Positions 1-7,575 of a stretch of 7,698 bases of DNA are shown piece after piece. The stretch's first letter is position 1. Each line of letters starts with the position of its first letter. The translations under genes and the position numbers were made by a program. The DNA lies in the NCBI GenBank assembly GCA_030653635.1, contig JAURYZ010000066.1, forward strand, positions 1 through 7,698, given 5' to 3'. The notes below the pieces were generated by a model. The model saw only the letters and a list, made by a program, of their open reading frames with translations. It was not told the origin of the DNA and ran no database searches. Source of the DNA: Coriobacteriia bacterium (GTDB taxonomy: Bacteria; Actinomycetota; Coriobacteriia; Anaerosomatales; JAHIQC01).

Positions 1-1
1 G

Positions 2-1048
2 GGTTTCCCCGTCGACAAGATCGGCATTAAGGCGCTCGGGCCCCAAGGGCTCGAGCGCCTTGTCGCGCAATGCGGGCAGCCACGATTCAGAACCGCGCAG
101 CTCACCAGATGGATCTACTCGCGCAATGCGGTCTCGTTCGACGAGATGACCGACCTACCTGCAGCATGGCGAGACACACTGGCTTCCACCACTCCCCTAG
201 CCGCACCGAAACTCGTGGCGAAACAGATCTCGAAGCTCGATGGGACGCGAAAGTACCTGTGGCGGCTCGCTGATGGCGTGAGCGTCGAAAGCGTCGGTCT
301 GCCCGGACCTGAGCGTTTGACTGTCTGCTTCTCGACGCAGGCTGGGTGCGCGATGGGATGCTCGTTTTGCGCTACCGGAGCCGCTGGCCTGACACGTGAC
401 CTCGCACCAGGAGAGATGGCCGACCAGGTCAGGCTCGTGGGCCTGGACTTCCAAAAACGGGTGACCAACGCCGTGGCAATGGGCCAAGGCGAGCCATTCG
501 CCAACTACGAGTCCAGCTTGGATGCCCTGCGCCTCATGAACTCCCCCGATGCACTGGGAATCGGGGCACGGCATCTCACGGTGTCGACCTGCGGCCTCAC
601 GACCGGGATCGATCGTTTCGCACAAGAGCCGGAGCAGTTCACTCTAGCCATCTCGCTGCACTCTGCGGTGCAGGCGACGCGCGACGCGCTGATGCCCGGG
701 GTCCGCGGCATTCCGCTTCGCGCACTGCGGGACTCGGTTATCGCGTATGCCGAGCGCACGGGCCGCCGTCCGAGCTTCGAATTCGCCTTGATAGACGGCG
801 TCAACGACTCTGACATGGAACTTGGGGCCTTGATTGAGTTCACACGCGGCCTTCTGTGCCACGTGAACTTGATTCCAGTGAACACCATCGAGGGCTCCTT
901 CTTGCGCCGCGCCACTCAGCAGCGCGCGCAGGAATTCCTGAACGCTCTCGTGCACAGCGGAACGGATTCAAGCATTCGCACCGAGCGAGGCGCGGATATC
1001 GATGCGGCCTGTGGTCAACTCAAACAGATGGTGTCGGCGGGGCACTGA
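2..1048 (+). CDS. rlmN: RlmN-type 23S rRNA (adenine-C2)-methyltransferase, 5' partial
   Basis: Radical-SAM enzyme expected to methylate C2 of A2503 in 23S rRNA (and A37 of some tRNAs) in the cytoplasm. The frame is open from base 2 with no usable start codon before the ATG at 146. The 48 codons upstream of that ATG clearly belong to the protein: they include DKIGIKAL, QPRFRTAQLTRWIY and SFDEMTDLP, the usual RlmN N-terminal domain. The true start is therefore left of the window, and the ATG at 146 is internal. Numbering from that ATG, the [4Fe-4S] CX3CX2C motif is C68, C72, C75. The two catalytic cysteines of the mechanism are present as C61 (7 residues before C68, as in E. coli) and C289 in the DIDAACGQL motif. 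The SAM-binding motif reads MGQGEP rather than the common MGMGEP. The 348 codons seen are close to full length. Its last 29 nt overlap the convergent addA. RlmN is favoured over Cfr by the GEP motif and overall pattern, but activity is inferred. Confidence 0.93.
   Translation, partial: GFPVDKIGIKALGPQGLERLVAQCGQPRFRTAQLTRWIYSRNAVSFDEMTDLPAAWRDTLASTTPLAAPKLVAKQISKLDGTRKYLWRLADGVSVESVGLPGPERLTVCFSTQAGCAMGCSFCATGAAGLTRDLAPGEMADQVRLVGLDFQKRVTNAVAMGQGEPFANYESSLDALRLMNSPDALGIGARHLTVSTCGLTTGIDRFAQEPEQFTLAISLHSAVQATRDALMPGVRGIPLRALRDSVIAYAERTGRRPSFEFALIDGVNDSDMELGALIEFTRGLLCHVNLIPVNTIEGSFLRRATQQRAQEFLNALVHSGTDSSIRTERGADIDAACGQLKQMVSAGH
29..61 (+). repeat. Strong inverted repeat / RNA hairpin inside rlmN
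   Basis: Bases 29-38 (aaggcgctcg) are perfectly complementary to 52-61 (cgagcgcctt). The helix continues inwards through a G-U pair (39/51) and four G-C pairs (40-43 with 47-50), leaving a 3-nt loop, caa, at 44-46. That makes a stem of 15 pairs with one wobble and no bulge. It lies inside the N-terminal domain codons of rlmN, probably within a few tens of codons of the unseen start. No T-run follows, so it does not look like an intrinsic terminator. The pairing is seen directly; any role is unknown. Confidence 0.85.
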
Positions 1049-4000
1049 TCGGGCACAGGTTCCCAAGCGCTGGGCACTCAGCGCATACCAGCCCGTCGTA
1101 ATGATCAAGGTGCCCGAATCGCTCTTGTGCGATTTGAGCGAGAGTGCCTTGTATCCCGAATACCGCTTCCTGCACTCCCGCGCTGTCGAACTCGAAGGCA
1201 TGAACGCGCGACCCTCTCTCGAGTTCGACGAAACCAACCTCTACGATCTTAGCTCCCATGGCCGCTGCTGCGACCGCATAGCAGCGTGCCTGTTCCAGAT
1301 AGCCTTCAGAGGGGTCGAATCGATCGTCCGTATGCCCGGTCTTGTAGTCGAGCACTAATGCACGATCTTCTTCGAATGCGATCAGGTCGATGACACCATC
1401 CAGAAGCGTGGCGCCCACCGGAACTGCGAACGGGACTTCCCTCATAACACGAGCACACCTGGCGACCCTCTTCGCCACATTGGAGTCGAGATAGCCTTCC
1501 ACTAGGGCCTCGACCAGCCCCCATCGCTCCGGCGCGAGCTTGGCTGACCGGCAGATCTCCGCAATCCGTGCATCGGAAGGAAGCTTTTCGCCCAAGATCT
1601 GACTCAGGACCACGTGCACGGCCGAACCGAATGCTGTGGGCGACTCAGCAGTCGAGACCCGAGGCGCCCTGGGCCCGAGCCTGATGACGCTGGTCGCATA
1701 GAAGCGATATGGACATGCGCGATAGCGCGCAATCCCTGAATACGAAATCCGCTCCAGCGGCTGGCTGCGCGCCGTATGCGCTATAGCGCTTTGCGCACGA
1801 GCCCTGTCGAGAGTCGCCTCGTCAACCCGGGGGCGGACCACATCGGTCACCTCGCAATCGGCAAGCTGCGGTATCAACACCTGTACCGCCGAGGAGCCAA
1901 TTTCGACCTGCCCAGCATGCGCGGTATCGCCCTGCCCGAAACCGAGTGCGCTTCGAAGCCATCCGATTGGCCGGTCGTCCTCGGCAGGCCGACTCAAATC
2001 GGAGCGACCGCAAAGGACAAGCGCCCTTTCTGCCCGGGTGCAGGCGACGTAGAACACGCGCTTGGATTCCTCTAGGTCGGCAGCTAGTTCGGCCTGCGAG
2101 ACCTCTCGATGGCCTAGTGTCTCAAGCGCGCTTCCGCCATCGAGGCAGGGAAGCATCATGCCAAGGGTTGTCTGCCCGGAGCGAACGCCCAGCATGATAG
2201 GCGGCGTCGGAGCATAGTAGTGGCCAAGCGTCGCCGCGACGGTCACGGGGAACTGTAGTCCCTTGGCGGCATGAATACTCATGATGCGGACAGCGTCGAT
2301 ACCTTCCACTGCAAATGCGGCGAGCGTCTCTCGACCTGCGAGCTCCCGCTTGAGGCGAAGGTGCTCAAGGAACGCCTGCGGATCGCCCGGGTCCTCGACC
2401 TCGAACTCTTGAGCGATTCGAGCGAGCTTAAGGACATTGGCCCAGGCGCGAGCGCCATCAAAACCGCGCGCGAACAGCGTGAGATCATATTCAAGCCTCT
2501 CGCATGCCTCGTGGATCAGGTCAGCGAGCCCAATGCGACCCGCGTGATCGCGAGCCCAGGAGATCACGTCGATCGTGGTCGTGAGCCTGGCAAGGTCCTC
2601 GTCGCTCAACCCGAGGCTGGCCGGATCGGCGAGTGCATCCCACAGCGAGCCCCGCTTGGCCTTGAGCCGCAACAACCCCATCGAGTCCGGAATCAGAGCC
2701 GTCATGGGCCCCGCCAATACATGGGCCAGTGCCTCGCAGTCCAGCGGGTTGGCGATGACGCGAAGTAGCATCTCCAGATCAGTCACCTCTGCGCGATCGA
2801 AGTACGTCCCCCCACTGGCGACAAAAGCCTCCAGCCCAAGTCCCCTGAGCGCCGCGGCGTAGGTATCTGCCCTGGCCATCGTCCGCATGAGAATCACGAC
2901 GTCCTTCTGGGGGATGCCGGAATCGACCAAGGCGCGGATATGCGCCGCCAGCGCATTGGCCTCATCGGCATGCTTATCTTTTCCGCATACGCTGGAGTCG
3001 ACCAGGACCAGGCTCGCTCGATTGGGCCCGAACACCTCATCCGCCTGCGGATCATGTGCGGCGTCAGAACCTGGCTCAAGCTTTGTGTACTCGCTGGGCC
3101 AAAACGGCTCCGCCCCGAACAAGTCGTTGAAGAATGCGAGCAGCGCTGGGTCCGAACGGTAGTTGATGCTCAGTGGAAGCGTCTCAGTAGAGCGTCCAGC
3201 CTTGTCCCTGAAAAGACCCACGTCTGCATGCCGGAAACGATAGATGGACTGCTTCTCGTCGCCCACCGACACGAAACCGTTTGGTGAGATGGCCTCGATT
3301 AGCCGTACTTGCATCATGTTCGTGTCCTGGAATTCGTCCACCATCACCGATGTGAACTGCGAAGCGTACTGTCGTGCGATCTTTGGATGTTGTTCGAACA
3401 AAACGGCTAGGGTGATCTGGAGATCCTCGAAGTCTAGGATCTGCGCTTTGGACTTGAGTGCTGAGAAGACCGACTGATATTCGGTCACGAGTTGCAGGAA
3501 CGCCGATTCGAGCGGCTCGACGGCTATCTGTGCGGCGGCCAGAGCGACCTCGGCCAATAGCGTCTTGCCCTCTTCGGCCAGGTCCTTTGCCTCCTGCGAC
3601 CCTCGTTTGGCCTGCTTGGAGGCCAGTGCCAGCAGCGCGACGCTTCGCGCGTCTTGCCGACCATCACGCATTCGTCCGAGCGCGTCACACACCTCGCGAA
3701 CTGCGACCATGTTGGCATCGACTGTCGCGTTGCTAGGCTGCAGATTCCCCAAGGCTCCAAGGAGTTTCTCAAGGCCATAGAGCATTGAACCAATTTGCTC
3801 CGGCGTCACGACGAAGCGCCCGACGCTCGTGGCCACCCCCCCGAGCGACCTGAGTTGCTCAGCGACCTTTTCGACTGCCGAGTACAGGTTTGTACTGCCA
3901 AATAGGGCGACCAGCTGAGCAGTCGCGCCTCCGCTGTCCAAACCGCGCTTGGCCGCCTGCTCAAATGCCTCGCGCCGCAATACGCCGAGCTGCACTTCGG

Positions 4001-4358
4001 TACCCACGCTGAACATCGGATCGATGCCAGCTTCGAGAGCGTGCCTGCGAAGTAGGCGCGAACACATCCCGTGGATGGTCGAGATCCATGCAGATTCGAT
4101 TCCCTTCGCGACCGGCTCGAGCTCAGGTGTTTCCGACATGCGGTCCCGGATCCGCTGCGCAATCTCCCCCGCAGCCTTCTCGGTGAAGGTGATGGCCAGC
4201 ACAGAGTCCAATACAGAGACGCCAAGTTCATGGGCAGCACTCGCGTATCTCTCCGTGAGGACTCTGGTCTTGCCTGAGCCCGCGCCCGCCATCACGGACA
4301 GATCAGGTGCCGAGGACTCGATCGCCGCCTTCTGTTGAGGATTGGCGTCGTGTGTCAT
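1020..4358 (-). CDS. addA: AddA-like helicase/nuclease subunit (UvrD/Rep family motor plus PD-(D/E)XK nuclease)
   Basis: SF1A 3'-5' DNA helicase with a C-terminal nuclease, expected to be the motor subunit of the AddAB complex that resects double-strand breaks for RecA. Motifs over 1112 aa: Q motif NPQQKAAI (6-13), Walker A AGAGSGKT (24-31), Ia AITFTEKAAGEI (55-66), motif II DEFQDTN (341-347), III GDEKQSIYRFR (366-376), IV LSINYRS (396-402), V RIMSIHAAKGLQFP (691-704), VI RVFYVACTRAERAL (767-780). The nuclease domain (about 870-1105) has H915, D991, the DYK motif D1004/K1006 and a QxxxY at Q1023/Y1027. Unexpectedly, C882 plus CX2CX6C at 1092/1095/1102 resembles the Fe-S cluster seen in AddB and related nucleases. 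It is slightly shorter than B. subtilis AddA (about 1230 aa). The ATG start overlaps the addB stop as ATGA, implying translational coupling. Its last codons overlap rlmN on the other strand. An AdnA-type or stand-alone UvrD-nuclease is the alternative, but the adjacent addB favours AddA. Confidence 0.92.
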   Translation of the reverse strand: MTHDANPQQKAAIESSAPDLSVMAGAGSGKTRVLTERYASAAHELGVSVLDSVLAITFTEKAAGEIAQRIRDRMSETPELEPVAKGIESAWISTIHGMCSRLLRRHALEAGIDPMFSVGTEVQLGVLRREAFEQAAKRGLDSGGATAQLVALFGSTNLYSAVEKVAEQLRSLGGVATSVGRFVVTPEQIGSMLYGLEKLLGALGNLQPSNATVDANMVAVREVCDALGRMRDGRQDARSVALLALASKQAKRGSQEAKDLAEEGKTLLAEVALAAAQIAVEPLESAFLQLVTEYQSVFSALKSKAQILDFEDLQITLAVLFEQHPKIARQYASQFTSVMVDEFQDTNMMQVRLIEAISPNGFVSVGDEKQSIYRFRHADVGLFRDKAGRSTETLPLSINYRSDPALLAFFNDLFGAEPFWPSEYTKLEPGSDAAHDPQADEVFGPNRASLVLVDSSVCGKDKHADEANALAAHIRALVDSGIPQKDVVILMRTMARADTYAAALRGLGLEAFVASGGTYFDRAEVTDLEMLLRVIANPLDCEALAHVLAGPMTALIPDSMGLLRLKAKRGSLWDALADPASLGLSDEDLARLTTTIDVISWARDHAGRIGLADLIHEACERLEYDLTLFARGFDGARAWANVLKLARIAQEFEVEDPGDPQAFLEHLRLKRELAGRETLAAFAVEGIDAVRIMSIHAAKGLQFPVTVAATLGHYYAPTPPIMLGVRSGQTTLGMMLPCLDGGSALETLGHREVSQAELAADLEESKRVFYVACTRAERALVLCGRSDLSRPAEDDRPIGWLRSALGFGQGDTAHAGQVEIGSSAVQVLIPQLADCEVTDVVRPRVDEATLDRARAQSAIAHTARSQPLERISYSGIARYRACPYRFYATSVIRLGPRAPRVSTAESPTAFGSAVHVVLSQILGEKLPSDARIAEICRSAKLAPERWGLVEALVEGYLDSNVAKRVARCARVMREVPFAVPVGATLLDGVIDLIAFEEDRALVLDYKTGHTDDRFDPSEGYLEQARCYAVAAAAMGAKIVEVGFVELERGSRVHAFEFDSAGVQEAVFGIQGTLAQIAQERFGHLDHYDGLVCAECPALGNLCPISAPPTPSV

Positions 4359-7222
4359 GTCAGCGCCTTATTGCACCATGAGCGGGTCTTACAGTACTTG
4401 CAGGAGTTCTCTCCTAGCGGCTCTCTCGGAATGTGTCCTTGACGAATGCCCGCCGCCGCGCCCGCGGCCCTGCTTATGGCGGATGCGACGATATCCGAGA
4501 TGCACGCTCCTGTGTCCGTGGAGACCAGCTCGTCGCCGAACACAAGCTCAGGATCGTACATCCCCCGGCTTCGCTCAGTGGGCCTTCTGGGGCCGAGGCC
4601 TCTATAGAAACTGCCTGCGATTGTTCCGCCGAGGAGCCTACGAGCCACCTCGGCATAAAGTGGGGCCTGAAGCACCCCATCTGCCTCGAACCGAGCCTGG
4701 GGTTTGGTCTTTCCTGTCTTATAATCGATCACCACTAATCGGTCCCCTGCCCGGTCAATCCTATCCACTTGCCCGCGAAGCGCGAACCCGTCGAACTGGA
4801 CTGCCGGATCTTGCCCTCTTCCGAATGACCACTCAAGCAGTTGCGGCGTGTATCCCGGCAGGTAGCGCGCATCACGTGCGACTAGGTCGCTCACCAGACG
4901 CCTGACTTCCATGGCCATGAGAGCGTCTCGCAAGCGACCCTTTCCGAGTTCCTGCGCAAGAATGCCGTCGGCTACTCTCTCAGCGTGCGATAGACACTCC
5001 TCGAGGTTCTCAGGGGTCACCCGCTTTACCCCAAGCGCCGCCTGGAGTCCGTCGTAGAAGCTCCACAGTGACTTGTGCGCGAGGTTACCCCGCACCAACG
5101 GGTCTGAGTCCTCTTCAAGCGGCTGGGGCCGCACGAAGCGCCCGTAGTACCACGAGTGCGGACACTGAAGGTAGGTCTCCAGCTCCGTTACCGAAAAAGT
5201 GTCCCTGCCAGCCAGATGCTCGAGCACGCGCATGTCTGAGATGGAGTCCGACGACGCCTCGGCGCGCGCTGCAGCTCTCCCTATCTGCTCAATGTCTCTT
5301 CCGACACCGGACATCGCCACTGTACGAAGAGCGCGTCTGACGAGGTCAGGCGCCGCCGGGTGGACGCCGAGATCCGCAAAGGCCAGAGTTCTAGATGGCG
5401 GGAGCTCTCGCTCTTCTGACCCGTTCGGACGATACATCTCTAACAACTCCTCGAGCAGCGAGGATTCGCGCAGAGGGCGCCCGTCGGAATCTGCCTCCTG
5501 CCGACTGAGCACCAGTCGTTTCGAAGCTCGAGTAACTGCGAGATAGAACCAAAGTCGCTCCTCGGCAATCCCTCCATCACGCGGAACATCCACGCCCAGA
5601 GCAGCGAGCTCATCGACGATTCGCCCGGACGTGAATATCCCGTCTGCCTGCTTGCGAGGAAACTCGCCCGATGTCAGGCCCCCTATGATGACGCAAGCGA
5701 AACGACGCCCGCGAACACGCTCCACGTCCATCACCTGGACGTGTCCGGGCCGCTCCTGCATCGGAACAGCCACCTGAGCGACCACGAGCACTTCGCGCAG
5801 CCCGAGCGGATCGCACGTGAGCGCATCGAGCTCAGACAGGTCGTCGATCGCCTCGCATAGCCTGCGTTGCGCCGCCGCGTCAACCATCGCCTCAGCCTCA
5901 AGCCCGGCGCCAGTGCGCCCGTGACCGTGAGCGAGCAGAACTCCTGCAAGTTCTTTCCAGTTTGCGGCGTTCTCTGCGTTTACGCCCGCTTGCGCAAGCC
6001 CCACGGCGATGCGGACCATACGGCGCGTGGACGCATCGATGCGCTCTAAGCCATTTATCAGAGACTTGAAGCCTTCAACCGTCCCCTGACGGCGCCACAT
6101 GGCGTCCAACCGGTCCACATCTGCTGCGGCCAAACCAGCGTACCCACTGCCGAGGAATGCCACGAGATGCGTACGGCGCCCGGTCGCCGCGAACTCGAGC
6201 ATGGTCAGAACCGTGCGTCCCAGTCCCGTCTCGCCGAACTTGATTCGAACGTCGAAGTCCACAGGCACCCCTGCTACCGAAAGGGCTCGGCGCAGAGCTG
6301 AGAAGTGTCGGCGTGTGTCTCTGTAGATCACCGCTATCTGACCAGGCTCGATTCCATCCTGTATGGACGCGACCACCTCAGCGACTATGCGCTCGGCTTC
6401 TGCCTCTTCGCCGTAAGCCACGGACAGCAACACATCTCCGCGCGCGGTGGTGCGGGCGTGCGGAGCAAATAGCCCGCGCGCAAGGTCACCTAGTTCCCCG
6501 GATGCATCGGGGCTCTCGTCGGCGACCCGAACGCTTTCGGCGCGCTTGCTGATTCTCTCAACCAGCTCATCGGTGGCCTGAGTTGCCGTGTCGCCAGTGC
6601 CCCCAGACAGAGCCAGCCACACGTCGACTCCTGAATCTGCCGCCGCGAGAAGGAAGCGCTCCTGAGCTGCGGTGAGATCATCGAAACGATTTGCGATGAC
6701 TGGGCCTTCGAATCGAATATCGCCTGCTCTGTCCGCGAGCACTCCGGTCGCCTCCGACAGCTCCACAAGGCCATGGGCCACAAGTGATCCATGATACAGA
6801 GCCAGCGATTCGGCGATCTTGCCGGCAATGCCCTGACCTGATGTGCTCGGCGACGACGAGAGGTGGCTTGCCAGACGCTCAAGCATCACGCCAAATCCGC
6901 GTGTTTCCGCCGAAGCTGTCAGATTGCGGATTCCGCTCTCGGCGATCGCGGCGCGCAGAAGGGCTGAGCGCTGGATCGGGGTCACGATCTGTCTTCCATC
7001 GCCATGGGTTTCCCAAAGCCCCGCAAGGTACCGGTCGATTTGCTCGACGCGCAGCATGACAAGGTTCTTGTTAGTTGCCAGATCACGGCGCGCTCTGGCC
7101 ACATCGGGTGCTGAGGGCAACAGGATAGTCGGCACGGCGGTGCGCGATGCGCTCGCCGCTACTGCATATAGAATCCCCGTCTTGCCCGCGTTGGGTCTAC
7201 CAGTGACTAGTCGCAACGGCAC
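4355..7222 (-). CDS. addB: AddB-like helicase/nuclease subunit (PD-(D/E)XK nuclease with Fe-S cysteines)
   Basis: Partner subunit of AddA in double-strand-break processing; in known AddAB complexes it cuts the 5'-ended strand and recognises Chi. Over 955 aa it has an N-terminal Walker A GRPNAGKT (8-15). A degenerate helicase fold follows: at the motif II position it reads NRFDDLTAAQ (178-187) instead of a DExx box. Near 491-573 the core contains HVQVMDVERVRGRRF and a motif-VI-like FYLAVTRASKRLVLS. The nuclease domain begins at FSVTELETYLQCPHSWYYG (676-694) and has H716, D820 in QVDRID, D833/K835 in VIDYKTG, and Q852/Y856. C687 with CX2CX5C at C941, C944, C950 matches the AddB iron-sulfur arrangement exactly. 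It starts at GTG (7222-7220), because the Walker A strand begins at residue 4 and a perfect AGGAGG stands 5 nt upstream. It is shorter than B. subtilis AddB (about 1166 aa). The gene order addB-addA matches the usual operon. A Chi sequence cannot be deduced from this. Confidence 0.92.
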   Translation of the reverse strand: MPLRLVTGRPNAGKTGILYAVAASASRTAVPTILLPSAPDVARARRDLATNKNLVMLRVEQIDRYLAGLWETHGDGRQIVTPIQRSALLRAAIAESGIRNLTASAETRGFGVMLERLASHLSSSPSTSGQGIAGKIAESLALYHGSLVAHGLVELSEATGVLADRAGDIRFEGPVIANRFDDLTAAQERFLLAAADSGVDVWLALSGGTGDTATQATDELVERISKRAESVRVADESPDASGELGDLARGLFAPHARTTARGDVLLSVAYGEEAEAERIVAEVVASIQDGIEPGQIAVIYRDTRRHFSALRRALSVAGVPVDFDVRIKFGETGLGRTVLTMLEFAATGRRTHLVAFLGSGYAGLAAADVDRLDAMWRRQGTVEGFKSLINGLERIDASTRRMVRIAVGLAQAGVNAENAANWKELAGVLLAHGHGRTGAGLEAEAMVDAAAQRRLCEAIDDLSELDALTCDPLGLREVLVVAQVAVPMQERPGHVQVMDVERVRGRRFACVIIGGLTSGEFPRKQADGIFTSGRIVDELAALGVDVPRDGGIAEERLWFYLAVTRASKRLVLSRQEADSDGRPLRESSLLEELLEMYRPNGSEERELPPSRTLAFADLGVHPAAPDLVRRALRTVAMSGVGRDIEQIGRAAARAEASSDSISDMRVLEHLAGRDTFSVTELETYLQCPHSWYYGRFVRPQPLEEDSDPLVRGNLAHKSLWSFYDGLQAALGVKRVTPENLEECLSHAERVADGILAQELGKGRLRDALMAMEVRRLVSDLVARDARYLPGYTPQLLEWSFGRGQDPAVQFDGFALRGQVDRIDRAGDRLVVIDYKTGKTKPQARFEADGVLQAPLYAEVARRLLGGTIAGSFYRGLGPRRPTERSRGMYDPELVFGDELVSTDTGACISDIVASAISRAAGAAAGIRQGHIPREPLGENSCKYCKTRSWCNKALT

Positions 7223-7227
7223 CGGCG

Positions 7228-7233
7228 CCTCCT
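7228..7233 (-). promoter_or_regulatory. Shine-Dalgarno AGGAGG of addB
   Basis: Read on the minus strand, a perfect AGGAGG lies 5 nt before the GTG at 7222-7220. It decides the addB start and supports GTG use. The rest of the 53-nt ytxH-addB gap (7223-7275) shows no clear promoter or terminator, so addB is probably transcribed from upstream of the operon. Confidence 0.85.
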
Positions 7234-7275
7234 CTCCCCGCCTCTACGCGAGGATGGTCTCACGCGGGTCTGACA

Positions 7276-7575
7276 TCAACTGGGGGCTTGCGCTTGGGTG
7301 TACTTCTGCACACCCTCACGGATCTCGCGGACCCGACGCCACGCAACGGCCTCGTCTCTACCCAAGTAGTGCTCCACGCGGCCACCAAGCGCCTCTGCCG
7401 CGTGCTCAGCGCGTTCGGCGACCGTACGCGCTACATCAGCCGCCCTCAGCGCCTCATCTGCAAGCCGTCTGCGGGTCTTGACCCCGCTAGATGGAGCGAA
7501 TAGCAGCCCGACGATCAGGCCTACGGCCAGACCGGTCAAAGTGCCGATGACGAAGTACTCCGCGCGCTGTCTCAT
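7276..7575 (-). CDS. YtxH-domain small membrane protein
   Basis: A 99-residue protein with the YtxH pattern: one hydrophobic, glycine-rich membrane segment near the N terminus (about residues 8-27, YFVIGTLTGLAVGLIVGLLF), then the APSSG-KTRRRL turn (27-38) typical of the family, then a charged, alanine-rich helical tail (about 39-90) that could form a coiled coil. The family is widespread in Gram-positive and other bacteria and is sometimes linked to stress, but no biochemical role is established. It is expected to sit in the cytoplasmic membrane with the tail probably in the cytoplasm. The ATG overlaps the parB stop codon by 4 nt (ATGA), and AGGAG at 7586-7590 or GAGG at 7580-7583 could serve as ribosome-binding site, so it is translationally coupled to parB. 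The end is followed after 53 nt by addB. The family assignment is good; any link to ParB function is inferred from position only. Confidence 0.82.
   Translation of the reverse strand: MRQRAEYFVIGTLTGLAVGLIVGLLFAPSSGVKTRRRLADEALRAADVARTVAERAEHAAEALGGRVEHYLGRDEAVAWRRVREIREGVQKYTQAQAPS

Noticed and set aside
146..1048. ATG at 146 as the rlmN start
   Set aside because: The 48 in-frame upstream codons encode the conserved RlmN N-terminal domain, so the ATG is an internal methionine.
1067..1084. Hairpin gcgctg / cagcgc about 20 nt after the rlmN stop, a possible terminator
   Set aside because: The stem is only 6 pairs with a 6-nt loop and no T-run follows; it lies inside addA coding sequence and is not stronger than expected in GC-rich DNA.
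1778..1789. Perfect 12-bp palindrome gcgctatagcgc inside addA, near a second small repeat tgcgcg...cgcgca at about 1716-1731
   Set aside because: Both are short, sit in the linker-to-nuclease coding region and occur by chance in GC-rich genes; no promoter or operator context.
2271..2768. Open frame of 165 codons on the plus strand (and similar long antisense frames across 1776-3736)
   Set aside because: These lie opposite the continuous, motif-rich addA frame, show no recognisable domain and are the usual antisense frames of high-GC coding DNA.
4755..4772. Sequence ctatccactt resembling a DnaA box
   Set aside because: It differs from the TTATCCACA consensus, is isolated and lies inside addB; no parS-like TGTTTCACGTGAAACA was seen either.
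7223..7275. Promoter or terminator in the ytxH-addB gap
   Set aside because: Only a ribosome-binding site is evident; no credible -35/-10 pair or stem followed by a T-run.
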